In this document: positions 36,683-46,227 of the stretch, piece by piece
Numbering within the stretch: the first letter of the stretch is position 1
Layout of the letters: the number at the start of each line of letters is the position of its first letter
From: Psococerastis gibbosa
Lineage: Eukaryota > Arthropoda > Insecta > Psocodea > Psocidae
DNA length: 64,000 nucleotides
NCBI GenBank assembly: GCA_963971405.1
Contig: OZ020491.1
Span: 15,990,855 to 16,054,854, forward strand
Reading direction: 5' to 3'
Notes under the pieces: generated by a model
Databases searched by the model: none
What the model was told of the DNA's origin: nothing
The model's input: only the letters and a program-made list of their open reading frames with translations
Translations under genes and position numbers: made by a program

Positions 36683-37311
36683 AAATTTTAACAAAAAAGA
36701 CACATGTATGTACTGTATTGAAACTGAGCTTAATGATACATAATATGCATAATCTACTGAAAAACGATACGGTAATACATGTCAGCAAAAAGTAATTTGA
36801 AGGTACGAGTAGCATGATGAGTACCTATCAAGTTGATAAACCAGTACCATATATATAAATTAAGATCACATGAGTAAGATGTTCTCCAAATACTCATTTT
36901 GCGTTGAATTAAATATTAGACAAATATACTACGAATTTTGTCAGTGTGTGCCAATGTAAATTTTTAGGTCATTAAATTGGTAATGAAGCCCGAAGGTCAG
37001 GTAATCCATTAATTTGTAATGGTTGTAGTATTATAAATAAGAACACTGGCCAGCAATGGATCTCTTTCATTTAGAAATCCAAAATGCCGGCTATACATGC
37101 AGCATGTGACACCCCGAGGTTTTTTTATGGCTTTTTGATTGATTGCCCACAAGCACATTTCTATAGGAACACAGCCCATTGTCACTGCTTTTACGGCAGT
37201 CAGTTGGTTGCTATGGCCTGTTTATGGTTCCATTTCGATGTTCAGTGTAGATGATGTTCATTTGTTTCATTTCTGAAGATCAATGTCATCCTTTCTACTC
37301 GGACACTGGTA

Positions 37312-37512
37312 TAGTCCACGCAAAATGAGAAAAGTATGGACATGGAATGTTTTGATCCTGTGCAACACTGTAAAAATCTTCCTTGCACCATTTTGTGTTA
37401 CCTTGTTGCATTGGATGCAAGGCATAACAAAAATTGTGCAAAGAATAATTTTACAGTGTTGCGCAGGATCAAAACATTCCATGTCCATACTTTTCTCATT
37501 TTGCGTGGACTA
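37312..37512. mobile_element. Palindromic MITE family C, copy 1 (TAGTCCACGCAAAATGAG ends)
   Basis: The two halves are inverted repeats of TAGTCCACGCAAAATGAG, AAAGTATGGACATGGAATG and TTTTGATCCTGTGCAACACT, meeting near 37410. The flanks read TA on both sides. Further copies lie at 49190-49322 and 58560-58764. The element sits 3' of PRP19. Confidence 0.75.
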
Positions 37513-37832
37513 TACCCATTGCGGCTGGCTAGGCCCAAAGTTGCATATACTGTGTAACCAAAAGATAATATCATGCACGCGTATTACTATATTTGATCGG
37601 TAGTTTCGCTCATGATTTATAGGTTCCAATTGAATTTCAACAGGAATTTTTTCAAGTTACTTTTTCCCAATATTTTTCTAAAATAATTAACATGCTCGAT
37701 CACACACTTCATGTGGGTGCTAGTACCATATCACGTCTCTGGAATACTAAACCTCTAGGATCAGTCAAATAGTGGTCTGAAACTCTCCACTCTCACACTC
37801 CGACAGCATGCACTAACGGTTATGTGACTGAT

Positions 37833-40800
37833 TTATAAGGAATAGATCTTGAGTGTACGATCCATACTCGTAGAAGCTATGTAGTGTGCCAAATGTCCGA
37901 AGCGAACACCAGTAGCCATAGCTGTGTGGTCGTTGAACACCTTTATGTCTTGCCATTGCTTACATAAATACACCCTGAAACCAAAAACAAACCGTCACAT
38001 TGCATAGTTGAACAGGGAGCACAATGGTACAATATTATATAACTAACCTAAACCTAACCTTTTACCATTGAATATATAACACTATAGAATGGTCACGACT
38101 GTCAAATATTGCAAACAGGCTTTTCTGGTGAAATACCTACAAACTAGAAAAAAAAGGTCGGACGTCCCGCTGGTGTCAGCCCATTGTGCAATTCGTCAGG
38201 GTCCCCCCCCCAGGATTTATGGTGACAAAGACGTTATGGAGGCTAAAGGCATAGTATCCTAAATAACGAAAGGGAAATTAATTCTTAGTATGCTTATTTT
38301 TTCATGAAAGACATCATGAAAAAAATCAACATATTGACCAAATACTTCCACAAAAAATATTATATTGGCTATATATATGTACAGTATATACAGGGTGGTG
38401 ACTAAATCGATATTTTGGGATTATCTTTTAAACAAGGGGTCGGATGGAAAATCTGTTTAGGAGTTATAGGTGGACCACCTTGAAAGACACATTTTACTGT
38501 TAATCGAATTTTCCTATCTGCAAACCGAAACGAGATATCTCCAAAAGTGTATTTTTTTCTATTGGAATGCCCTATCAAAAACTATATAAATTGATAGATA
38601 ATTTATAACAGAACAAAAAAGTTACACAACAGAGGTGCTAAAACGCACCGTTTCGGCACAGTAAGCAGTTTCTTGAAACTGATGTTTCCATTACAGGACT
38701 ACGCACCTCGTTCGTCACAGTGGTGCCTGTGTGAACTTGAACATGCTTTTTCATGTTGTAAGTTGTCGATAACATAATAATGTTATTACTGTTCGATAGT
38801 TATAACACAGAGTGAGATTAAATTTACACGCGCAGGTGCCTTTTCAAGTTACAGCTAGGAAAGTTTGATTGACAGTAAATTGTTTCTTTCAAGGTGGTCC
38901 ACCTATAACTCCCAACAGATTTTCCATCCAACCCCTTGTTTAAAATATAATCCCAAAATATCAATTTAGTCACCACCCTGTATATATATAATAGTATGTG
39001 TATTGGTTACTTATGCTTGGAAGTTGAATGCATAGGTTCCAATTTTAGGCAAAATTCTCCCACCCCCTCAGAGAAAAATGTCAAAATCCGCCATTTAGAA
39101 CAGATTCAGCAATTTGGCTAGTGTTCGCCCGGGACCGGGACCGGTATACGGTACTGGGGTGGTACCGGTCCCGAACAACTTGGTACCGGTCCCGAAAAAA
39201 TGCCCTGGTCCCGGTCCCGAAAGTCCCGAAAAATATTATTTACAATTATCAATTTTTTTCCAATTACCGTTTTCTACTGTATACTGCAAGGAGATAATGG
39301 AAAATGAGAAAACTACTTCGCGTGGAATAAAATACTGTAGGTACCTGTTATTTTTCGTTATAATATCCTTTTCACACAGTAGGCCCTACCTAAAACCCGA
39401 AAAGCAAGGATCTAATAGCTGAGGGAGAAAAAGAAGCTTCCACATAATTGTCAATAATGCAAATTTTAGGGAGATTCATCTATGTATTGAGATGGCGACC
39501 AATGTTCGACTTTCCGAAAATTTCTTCACCACTTTTCATTTCATGACCCCCTGAGCCTAAAACCACCCCTGTTCAAAATGTTATATAAGTTATATATACA
39601 TGTATGTAAGAGGTATGTAGAGTATATTTGTATATCGATTATAGGAAACACTCAAACTTCCGTGATTATTATCCGATTTTGATTAAACTTGGAACAAAAA
39701 TTGATCATACAAATGTCTTGATCGAGTTCGTTTACCAGCAAGATCCACTAGATAGTTACAAGATGGCGGTCGATTGAAACTTCATATAATTCATATCTCA
39801 GTTAATATTGGTCGCAGAGGAATGAATTAAAATTTGACTGAAATCCCGTATTATTATCTTCGATAATGGTGATCAACACTTTTTACAAAAAATCAACCAT
39901 TTTAAGATGGCGTCCAGTCAAAGTGAAAATAATTTGATGAACTTATCAAAGTTATTAAATTGTGTTCGAAATTTGGAACACAAGAGTATTTTGTCGGGAA
40001 ATTAATGACGACTTTTTCATTTTTTATTACATACATATGTAGCGTAAACTAAAAGCCGGGTCTGCAGAATCCCCTATACCTGATCGGCCAGAGCCGAAAG
40101 GGAGTTTTAATCTTACGTAGTTACTGAATACAATACAAATAGACCTATTCACAAAAACACATCCAAAAACGTCAAGAAGCGCTGGGAAACAAAACAACAG
40201 GCACAGTTCCTAAGAGCCACCGGCCTCTTCTTCAACATTTAACCCCCCCCCCCCCCCACTACTTACCTTACACTACAGAGCGGATAACCACTCTCCCAAA
40301 AAATAAAAGTATCCTCAATCGTAAGAGACAATTGGATATTGTCACTGAAAACAATCATTAAAATGGGTCCAAATATTTTTTTAGTCCTTTTACTTGGGGA
40401 GTAAAAAAAAAGTTGGACCAGCAAACCACCTGGCAACATCGAGAATCATAAAATGTAAGCTTTTCTGAGTTGAAATCTATTTACAGAATGCGGTCCTCAT
40501 ATTTCGCATACTCAACTAAATTTACCTAAAGCGCCTGCACTGACAATGTTGAAACATTTAAGTATAATTGAACGAGGCCCGTGAACTGCTCAGTGCTTTC
40601 TAAATGAGTAAATGCTGTACCTGGCCCTGTTCTGAATCAGGGATAAGGAAGTGTACAATGTGACTTGCAACCCCTAGCCGGACCCAGGTATGAAGCTCCG
40701 CGGGTGGTGCTTGCGTTGAGCTACAGTTCGCTGCCAAGTATCATCTTAGTTCGCGTTTCTATAGAATGGAATCGTAAATGCAGGGGCCTTTCTATAGTGT

Positions 40801-43800
40801 TATATATTCAATGCTTTTACTTAAGTACATAGTCATTTAAATAGCGTTTTAAAAGAGCAAAAGCGGGGTCGGCACTTTTATGAAATCTCCCTACCTCCCT
40901 ACAGAGCCGAAAGGGATTTTTATTAATGTTCGACCAGCAATGTAAGGAAACGAAACAATGCGTTTTCCTCCTGCAATTACTGGTCACACAGTGTGGAACA
41001 GTTTGGTTCATAATAAAGGGATTATTTCTGATGTAGATAAAATACATTACGTAACGTCTACTCCTCTGAACTCTTTATTAAGTGATTATATCAAACCATA
41101 TTTATATGAGACTCGTCTACCACAGAGCAAAAAAAAGAGCAAAAAATGCCTACGGTACCTTATGTCGGTGCCAGCAATAGCGAGGTATGTACCGCTTTGG
41201 TCAAAGTACAAGTCCTTGATTTCATATCGCTCCTCCATCTGAAGTGTCTTGAAGTTTTTGAGTTTACGCAAATCCCACAATTTCACGCAAGAATCCTCTG
41301 CGGCCGTAGCTAAGTAGTATCTGCAGCGAAAATGGTCATTATTGTCAGGGCTCTAATTTTAATCGTTTTTATAATTGTACTTATACTATGAATACAACCA
41401 AAATGAAAGAGTCAAGAAAAATCATCTGGACTTGGCGGGATTCGAACCCACGATCTATGCCTATTACCACGTCACGATAAGGAAGTTGCCTCTTCAATAG
41501 AAGTCAATTTAATGACTGTATATACCATAAAATACTACAAATAAAAATTGATAACTATGATTACAACTTTACGATCGATCCAATGCTGTGTTAAATCGGC
41601 AGTAAATATGCCAACGGCCTTCCCATGTTGATTCCATTAGAACAGAGCATGTTTCAAACTGCGGCAAACTTGGTAGTGTGCACAGCGTTGGCAGGGGAAC
41701 ATGGTGGGACATGATGACGCGCTTTTAAGTATAAGTACGTGGCTAGTCCTGGTCACCTCCGATTTAATCGTGTGACTTTACCATGTTTCCCAAGTGGTTC
41801 GGAATCCACTATAATCAGGAGGTCCACCCTGTCAGTCAACTCCCCTTTCCCCCAAGGTGAAAGAGTCTGCCCTTAGGGTGCCTCAAGTTAACAAACAGAC
41901 TCATTCCCCCGCCAGGCTGACAGGGTTGCTTAAGGCAGAAATGCTGAAAGCAGGCGTTGGAGACAACAACAGTTTGAAAACGCTATTTTGTATCAGGTAT
42001 GGATTAGCTTATTTAAGGCGGGGTTTCCACATACGTCAATGGTCAATGAGAAATATGAAATTGACGTTTTAGCAGACATTAAAGACATACTAAAAATGTC
42101 TGCTACCACGTCAAAACCATATTTCCTATTGACCATTGACGTATGTGGAAACCCCGCCTTAGTGCCGTTCCCACCACTCAATGAATTGTCTCGGTAACAT
42201 ATTTGCCATACTTTGACTGTCTGTCTTAGCAATAAAATTTTCTTACCCGTTCTCTGAGAATGATATAGCAGTGATAGGCCCGCTGTGCCCGGGGAAATTG
42301 GCTACATTGCTCTGCTCTTTCAAATCCCAAATTTTTACTTGTGAATCTGAAGTACCCGTGCCAAAGATTAAACCATCCGGGTGAAACTGCGCGGTAGTAA
42401 GACCAGTATTTTCGTCTATGACCTGAGAAAATTTAATACCGTAAATTAACTTACCAAAAGAAAATTTTCCATATACCTAGGTACAGTAAAGGTATTAATC
42501 AACCCTAGTCCATGACTCACCGAGGTGGGATAGACGGCATGCATATTAATCAGTGATTATTGTGGTAACTGGGATCACTAGTAAATTAAAGCGCGACTTT
42601 ATGGAAGCTTATACAAACTAGTTAAATATTTATGTTCGATTTTATCTCACACGCAGCTAGTAATTATTTCCTCTCGGCTGAAATAATCATACTCATGAAC
42701 CCTAAGCTCAACAGTTCTATAGATGAGACATTCAAGCCTGCTAAAAATATTTTTTAAATCCTGGGGCCACCTATTACGTCTTTACAATGACTGGTCACAG
42801 GTGACGTGGTAAGTGACCGCAGAAATTTAAAAAAATATATATTTTGGAGGGGAGCGAACGCCCCATCTCTCCTATGTCAAAGCTCAACAATCCATCTCAG
42901 CTCAGTCGGCTCAGCTCCTACTAAGGCCGCTTTGCTGCCACTATTATAATTATTAATCTCTTATTACACAGTCGCGGTATGTTGTAAGTTAAAACCAAAC
43001 CTTAGTCAATAATTTTCCAGTACGAATATCAGAGAATGCCCAGAACTGATCGGAAGATGTCGAGAGAACGTAATCGCCGGTTGGATGCAAAGACAGACCG
43101 GTAACTGGTTCTTCATGCGCATGGATAATCTGAATAGTTTGGGAAGTGGCCACGTCCCAAACACGGATCGTCGTGTCAGGTGAAGCTGTTAGAACCACGT
43201 CCTAAGCAATACAACAGTGTATGTAAAAATCACGAATTCCTAAGGCGGCTATTCCACCGGCTAATTTGCTTCACTAATTCACTTGTGTTTTGAGATATTT
43301 TGTTTGTTTTGTTTTAAGGAGACTATTATGTAGATACTTAACTTATCTATTATAAATTCAGTTATAATATGGTAGCAGACATCATTAATAAGTCTCTACC
43401 CTTTTATAACTTAATTTACAATAGATAAGTTAAGTATCTACATAATAGTCTCCTTAAAACAAAACAAACAAAAAATCTCAAAACACAAGTGAATTAGTGA
43501 AGCAAATTTGCCGGTGGAATAGCCGCCTTAACATACAAAGAAGGCTCTATGCTATCGGCCATGCACCGATTCCAATTAAAGAATGTTATTTTTTCGACAT
43601 CGACTATTCACAATTGGAAGTACGTTTTTAGCTCTACCACGGCCCATCATCCCGAATTCTACAGCTTCATCAAATAACTCCGGACGAGGTCATTGTAATT
43701 ATAGAATCGCTGGAGACCTCAAATAAAATTAACTAATTGCATACATTATGTAGCAAAAGGACCAATGAAGTTGTACAGTTGCAACGAGTGTCTAATGTTG

Positions 43801-45894
43801 ACAGCAGGCATTGGCTGTGCTTCGAAATTTCAACTGAATATTTTACTGTATAATTAAGAATAAACATATACCTCTGTAGGGTGGTAAATAACCCTGGTAA
43901 CCTTCTTGGTATGTCCCTTAAGTATAGCAACGACTTGTTCAGTATCCTTGTTAAAAACTGTCGCATTTCTGTCGTTCCCGCCAGTCAAAATCTTGCTTGT
44001 ATCGGCTGCGTGCACATCCAAAGACAGAATACCAGGAATACTTGCGCTATGAAGACCCTATAACATGAAATTTATTTATTCCATCGGGACCAGTTCAGTG
44101 AAGTTATTATAATTCAGCAAGCTGATGGTATTTAATGTGTGTCACTTTTATTGGAATGGTTCACGATTGAAAAAAACTAGTATTGCAGCCACCAGATCAA
44201 TTTAGGAGTGGTGGCTGAACCCGCTAAATTTCACTTCCGGATTGCGTTGCTTTGGCAACGTATACACGACCATCGACACTGAGATTAAAATTGCATACTC
44301 ACCGGATGTGAAGAAACATTTCTGAAGGTTCGAATAGATTCGGGATTAGCGAGACCTTCTGGAATAGTTCGTCCTTTTTTCTTCCGGTCCTGTGTAAGCA
44401 CAGTAGCTTTGTCTTGTAGCTTCTGAATCACCTCTTCCGTCATACCAATTTCTTCTGCGGCCGGTCCAACTGGTCCTGTTTCCTTTACAGCCTGGAATAA
44501 AAGATAGCAAGCGTTGCAAACCCAGTAGTCATAATTTAAAATGTATTACAAATGACTATTTTAAGTGATTAAGATATTTATGTATTTTCATCAATTATTC
44601 AAGGCAGAAGCCATACGTCAACAATGACAAAATCAAAACTACCGGAATAATAATGTCCTGAAAGACGTTTTTATGAACCTAGGCCTACTTGTAGTGGTCC
44701 ATTGGTCCCTTGTCCAATGCCAACGACAACATGGAATTCGGACATTATTCATATTGTTTTCGTAAGAATTTTGGGCCATTGGCCAACTGGTATACGTCCT
44801 CGATGCCATCCTACACCAGCTACAAGCGATAATGGACAAGCCTACCATTGGCGCAGTGTAACCGGTGGAAGCATGACTAACCAAGTACAGATACTAGTCA
44901 AGACTACCGGAAGAACGATACCTAACATAAAATCGTCTAATTAAGATTACTCACTGGATGTGGAGCTGCAGCAGGAACTCCGGCTTGAGGTTTAAGGGTT
45001 GCTAACGCTTCTCTCGCCGCCGTCACTTCTTTAGTAAGTCTAGCTATTACACGGCACGCTGCGTCATGTTGGTACAGTGCGTGACTCAATTCCTAAAATA
45101 TATAAAGCAATTGAGTGAATAGTGAATAAAATGGATCTAGCTTGTTTCAGAACAAGCATTAAGTGCAGACTTATTGACGCCTCACTATATAATTTGGATG
45201 AGTACGACCCCAGGGGCTGGACTATTTAAGTGCCTCCTCGTTTTATCGTACAAAACCCTCTCGGGTGCCTATTTTTGTTTGACACGGTCGATCCGGCTCT
45301 GGCTGGTCAGGGACTCTAATTTTAGTATTGTATTGAAACTGAGTTGAATAGGTTATTAAGTATCCTTGAATGCCTTATAGTCTTGACTATAGATAAACCG
45401 TTGCGAAGACCCTCCTTCTTACTATATATTTAAGAATTTTATATAGGTAAGATACTAAGATATATTACCTGCCGGGCGGTCTGCAATTGCTGCCTCTGGG
45501 TGAAACTATGTAACATTACAGCATCCCATTCGTCTTGCAACGTTTTCAATATAGCGGGAATGCTTGTGGCTGATGGAGGCTTTGGTTTTACCACTGGTGC
45601 TGTTTTTAACTCTATCAACTGTTCCACAGTGAGTTCTTTACCGTTAATTGGATCCACACCATTCTCTATCACATACTTCTCGACAAGACGCTTTTCAAAT
45701 ACTGAACCTGATACCGGCGACACAACAGGATGCTCAGGCAGTTCATTAGAAACTGTAACAGAAAAATTTTAAGACCCAGTAGATAAATATCTTAACATGA
45801 ATGTCTTTAAAGCTACAGAGGCATAAATAACATAAATAACGCTATGATTAATTTAATTAACAAATAAATACATACTAGCACAAGTAAGCGCCAT
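37833..45894 (-). CDS. PRPF19: PRP19 (PRPF19), U-box/WD40 pre-mRNA-processing factor (9 coding exons, 498 aa)
   Basis: PRP19 is the ubiquitin ligase core of the NineTeen complex that activates the spliceosome; it also acts in DNA repair signalling. Coding exons on the minus strand: 45894-45876, 45752-45469, 45092-44955, 44491-44303, 44057-43872, 43201-43001, 42422-42247, 41320-41159, 37974-37833. All junctions are GT-AG and phases agree (1497 nt including TAA at 37835-37833); human PRP19 is 504 aa. Residues about 1-70 form the U-box ([32 protein letters not shown]). Then come [15 protein letters not shown]-type and coiled-coil segments ([40 protein letters not shown]) that mediate tetramer formation. 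A WD40 propeller follows from about 210 to the end ([62 protein letters not shown]). Exon 9 is separated by a 3.2-kb intron full of repeats. It is divergent from MEIOB and convergent with GCN1. Confidence 0.96.
38391..38980. mobile_element. 590-bp element with about 140-bp terminal inverted repeats, PRP19 last intron
   Basis: The left end CAGGGTGGTGACTAAAT pairs with the right end ATTTAGTCACCACCCTG, with TA on each side. Pairing continues through CCCAAAATA, AACAAGGGGT and GGTGGACCACCTTGAAA. No transposase is present, so it is non-autonomous. TA target and CAGGGTG ends fit a Tc1/mariner-like or related family, by inference. Confidence 0.75.
39118..39235 (+). repeat. GGGACCGG/GGTACC-rich simple repeat
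   Basis: Words such as GGGACCGGGACCGGTA, GGGGTGGTACCGGTCCCG and GGTCCCGGTCCCGAA are repeated in both orientations. Its translation is a Pro/Gly/Val-rich run that I take to be an artefact. Confidence 0.6.
39540..40060 (+). other. PRP19 last intron, unassigned repeat-like DNA
   Basis: This segment has two phrases built alike, ACAAGATGGCGGTCGATTG at about 39758 and TTTTAAGATGGCGTCCAGTC at about 39900. It therefore looks like a diverged tandem or composite repeat. No gene is seen. Confidence 0.35.
40051..40115 (+). repeat. Dispersed repeat family D, copy 1
   Basis: The order GCCGGGTCTGCAGAATCC, CCTATACCTGATCGGCC, GAGCCGAAAGGGAG is also found at 40866-40925 and 57425-57495. Ends are unknown. Confidence 0.5.
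40866..40925 (+). repeat. Dispersed repeat family D, copy 2
   Basis: CGGGGTCGGCACTTTTATG, AATCTCCCTACC and GAGCCGAAAGGGATTTTTAT parallel copy 3 at 57425 and copy 1 at 40051. Confidence 0.5.
41425..41525 (-). repeat. tRNA-like repeat, PRP19 intron 7
   Basis: The minus strand has a box-B-like GTGGGTTCGAATCCCGCC at about 41436-41453. The tail TTGCCTCTTCAATAGAAGTC on the + strand matches CTGCCTCTTCAGTCTAAGTC at about 48889. It is a SINE fragment, not an intact tRNA gene: no full cloverleaf can be drawn. Confidence 0.45.
41650..41935 (-). repeat. Dispersed repeat family B, copy 2 (PRP19 intron 7)
   Basis: This is the reverse complement of 34127-34410, with words such as CAAACTTGGTAGTGTG, GGGAACATGGTGGGAC, CAAGTGGTTCGGAATCC and CAGGAGGTCCACCCTGTCAG. 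It supplies the downstream edge that the 55-kb copy lacks. Confidence 0.6.
42017..42158. mobile_element. 142-bp hairpin MITE, GGCGGGGTTTCCAC ends, PRP19 intron 7
   Basis: The arms GGCGGGGTTTCCACATACG, TCAATGGTCAAT and AAATATG pair with their complements at 42122-42158 and meet at a core containing TGTCTGCTACCACGTCA. The flanks read TAA and TTA. It is a close structural relative of 61186-61324 and of the inner element at 9361. Confidence 0.8.
42500..42545 (-). mobile_element. LINE 3' terminus remnant, PRP19 intron 6
   Basis: The minus strand reads GCCGTCTATCCCACCTCGGTGAGTC, close to GCCGCCTATCCCACCTCGG at 3800-3818 and the bases after it. Only the 3' hairpin region of the same LINE family is left. 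Confidence 0.5.
43244..43527. mobile_element. 284-bp palindromic MITE, GGCGGCTATTCCACC ends, PRP19 intron 5
   Basis: GGCGGCTATTCCACCGGC pairs with GCCGGTGGAATAGCCGCC, with TAA and TTA outside. The arms continue through TTTTAAGGAGACTATTATG and its complement, and are shared with 54101-54308 and the interior of 33014-33283. There is no reading frame. Confidence 0.8.
44503..44954 (-). other. PRP19 intron 3 region, no recognised element
   Basis: This 450-bp intronic segment contains two phrases of similar build around TTGGTCCCTTGTCCAATGCC and GGGCCATTGGCCAACTGG. I could not tie it to any repeat elsewhere in the window. Confidence 0.35.
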
Positions 45895-46227
45895 TTTTCT
45901 TAATAAATAGTCTCAAGGTCACCATTGAGCATGCAAACGCAATGTTTATAAATTAATTTTCTTATTTGAAAAAAGTCAAAACACAATTTCTTTACATTTA
46001 ATTTTATATAATTTAAAATTAATAATTTAATTGACGAAAATTTCATTTTTTTAGGTTTAATTCAACAAAAATTTCTCTGAACATTCATATTTTTTGCCCT
46101 TTTATTCGGGGCCTCAACCGTTTGATCCTTTAACTTTTAACTTCTAAGCTCTTCAATATCTTTCTTTTCCTTCCTATATTTTTTAAATTGTACTTAATTT
46201 ATATTTAAATAAAGTAATTATATAATA
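45895..46227. promoter_or_regulatory. Divergent intergenic region between PRP19 and MEIOB
   Basis: Only 333 bp separate the two start codons, so both 5' UTRs and both core promoters must lie here unless upstream non-coding exons exist. The sequence is strongly AT-rich. I see no clear TATA box or repeat. The MEIOB start lies in TATAATAATGG and the PRP19 start in AAAAATGGCGC. Confidence 0.6.

Noticed and set aside
39114-39422. Pro/Gly/Val-rich open frame
   Set aside because: It is translated from a GGGACC/GGTACC simple repeat, with no splice context and no family similarity.
40817-41047. Minus-strand open frame directly after PRP19 exon 8, as a candidate last exon
   Set aside because: It does not encode the final WD40 blade; the true last exon with the expected blade and stop is at 37974-37833.
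41425-41500. Possible tRNA gene on the minus strand
   Set aside because: A box B is present but no acceptor stem or full cloverleaf can be formed; the tail is shared with a SINE fragment at 48 kb.
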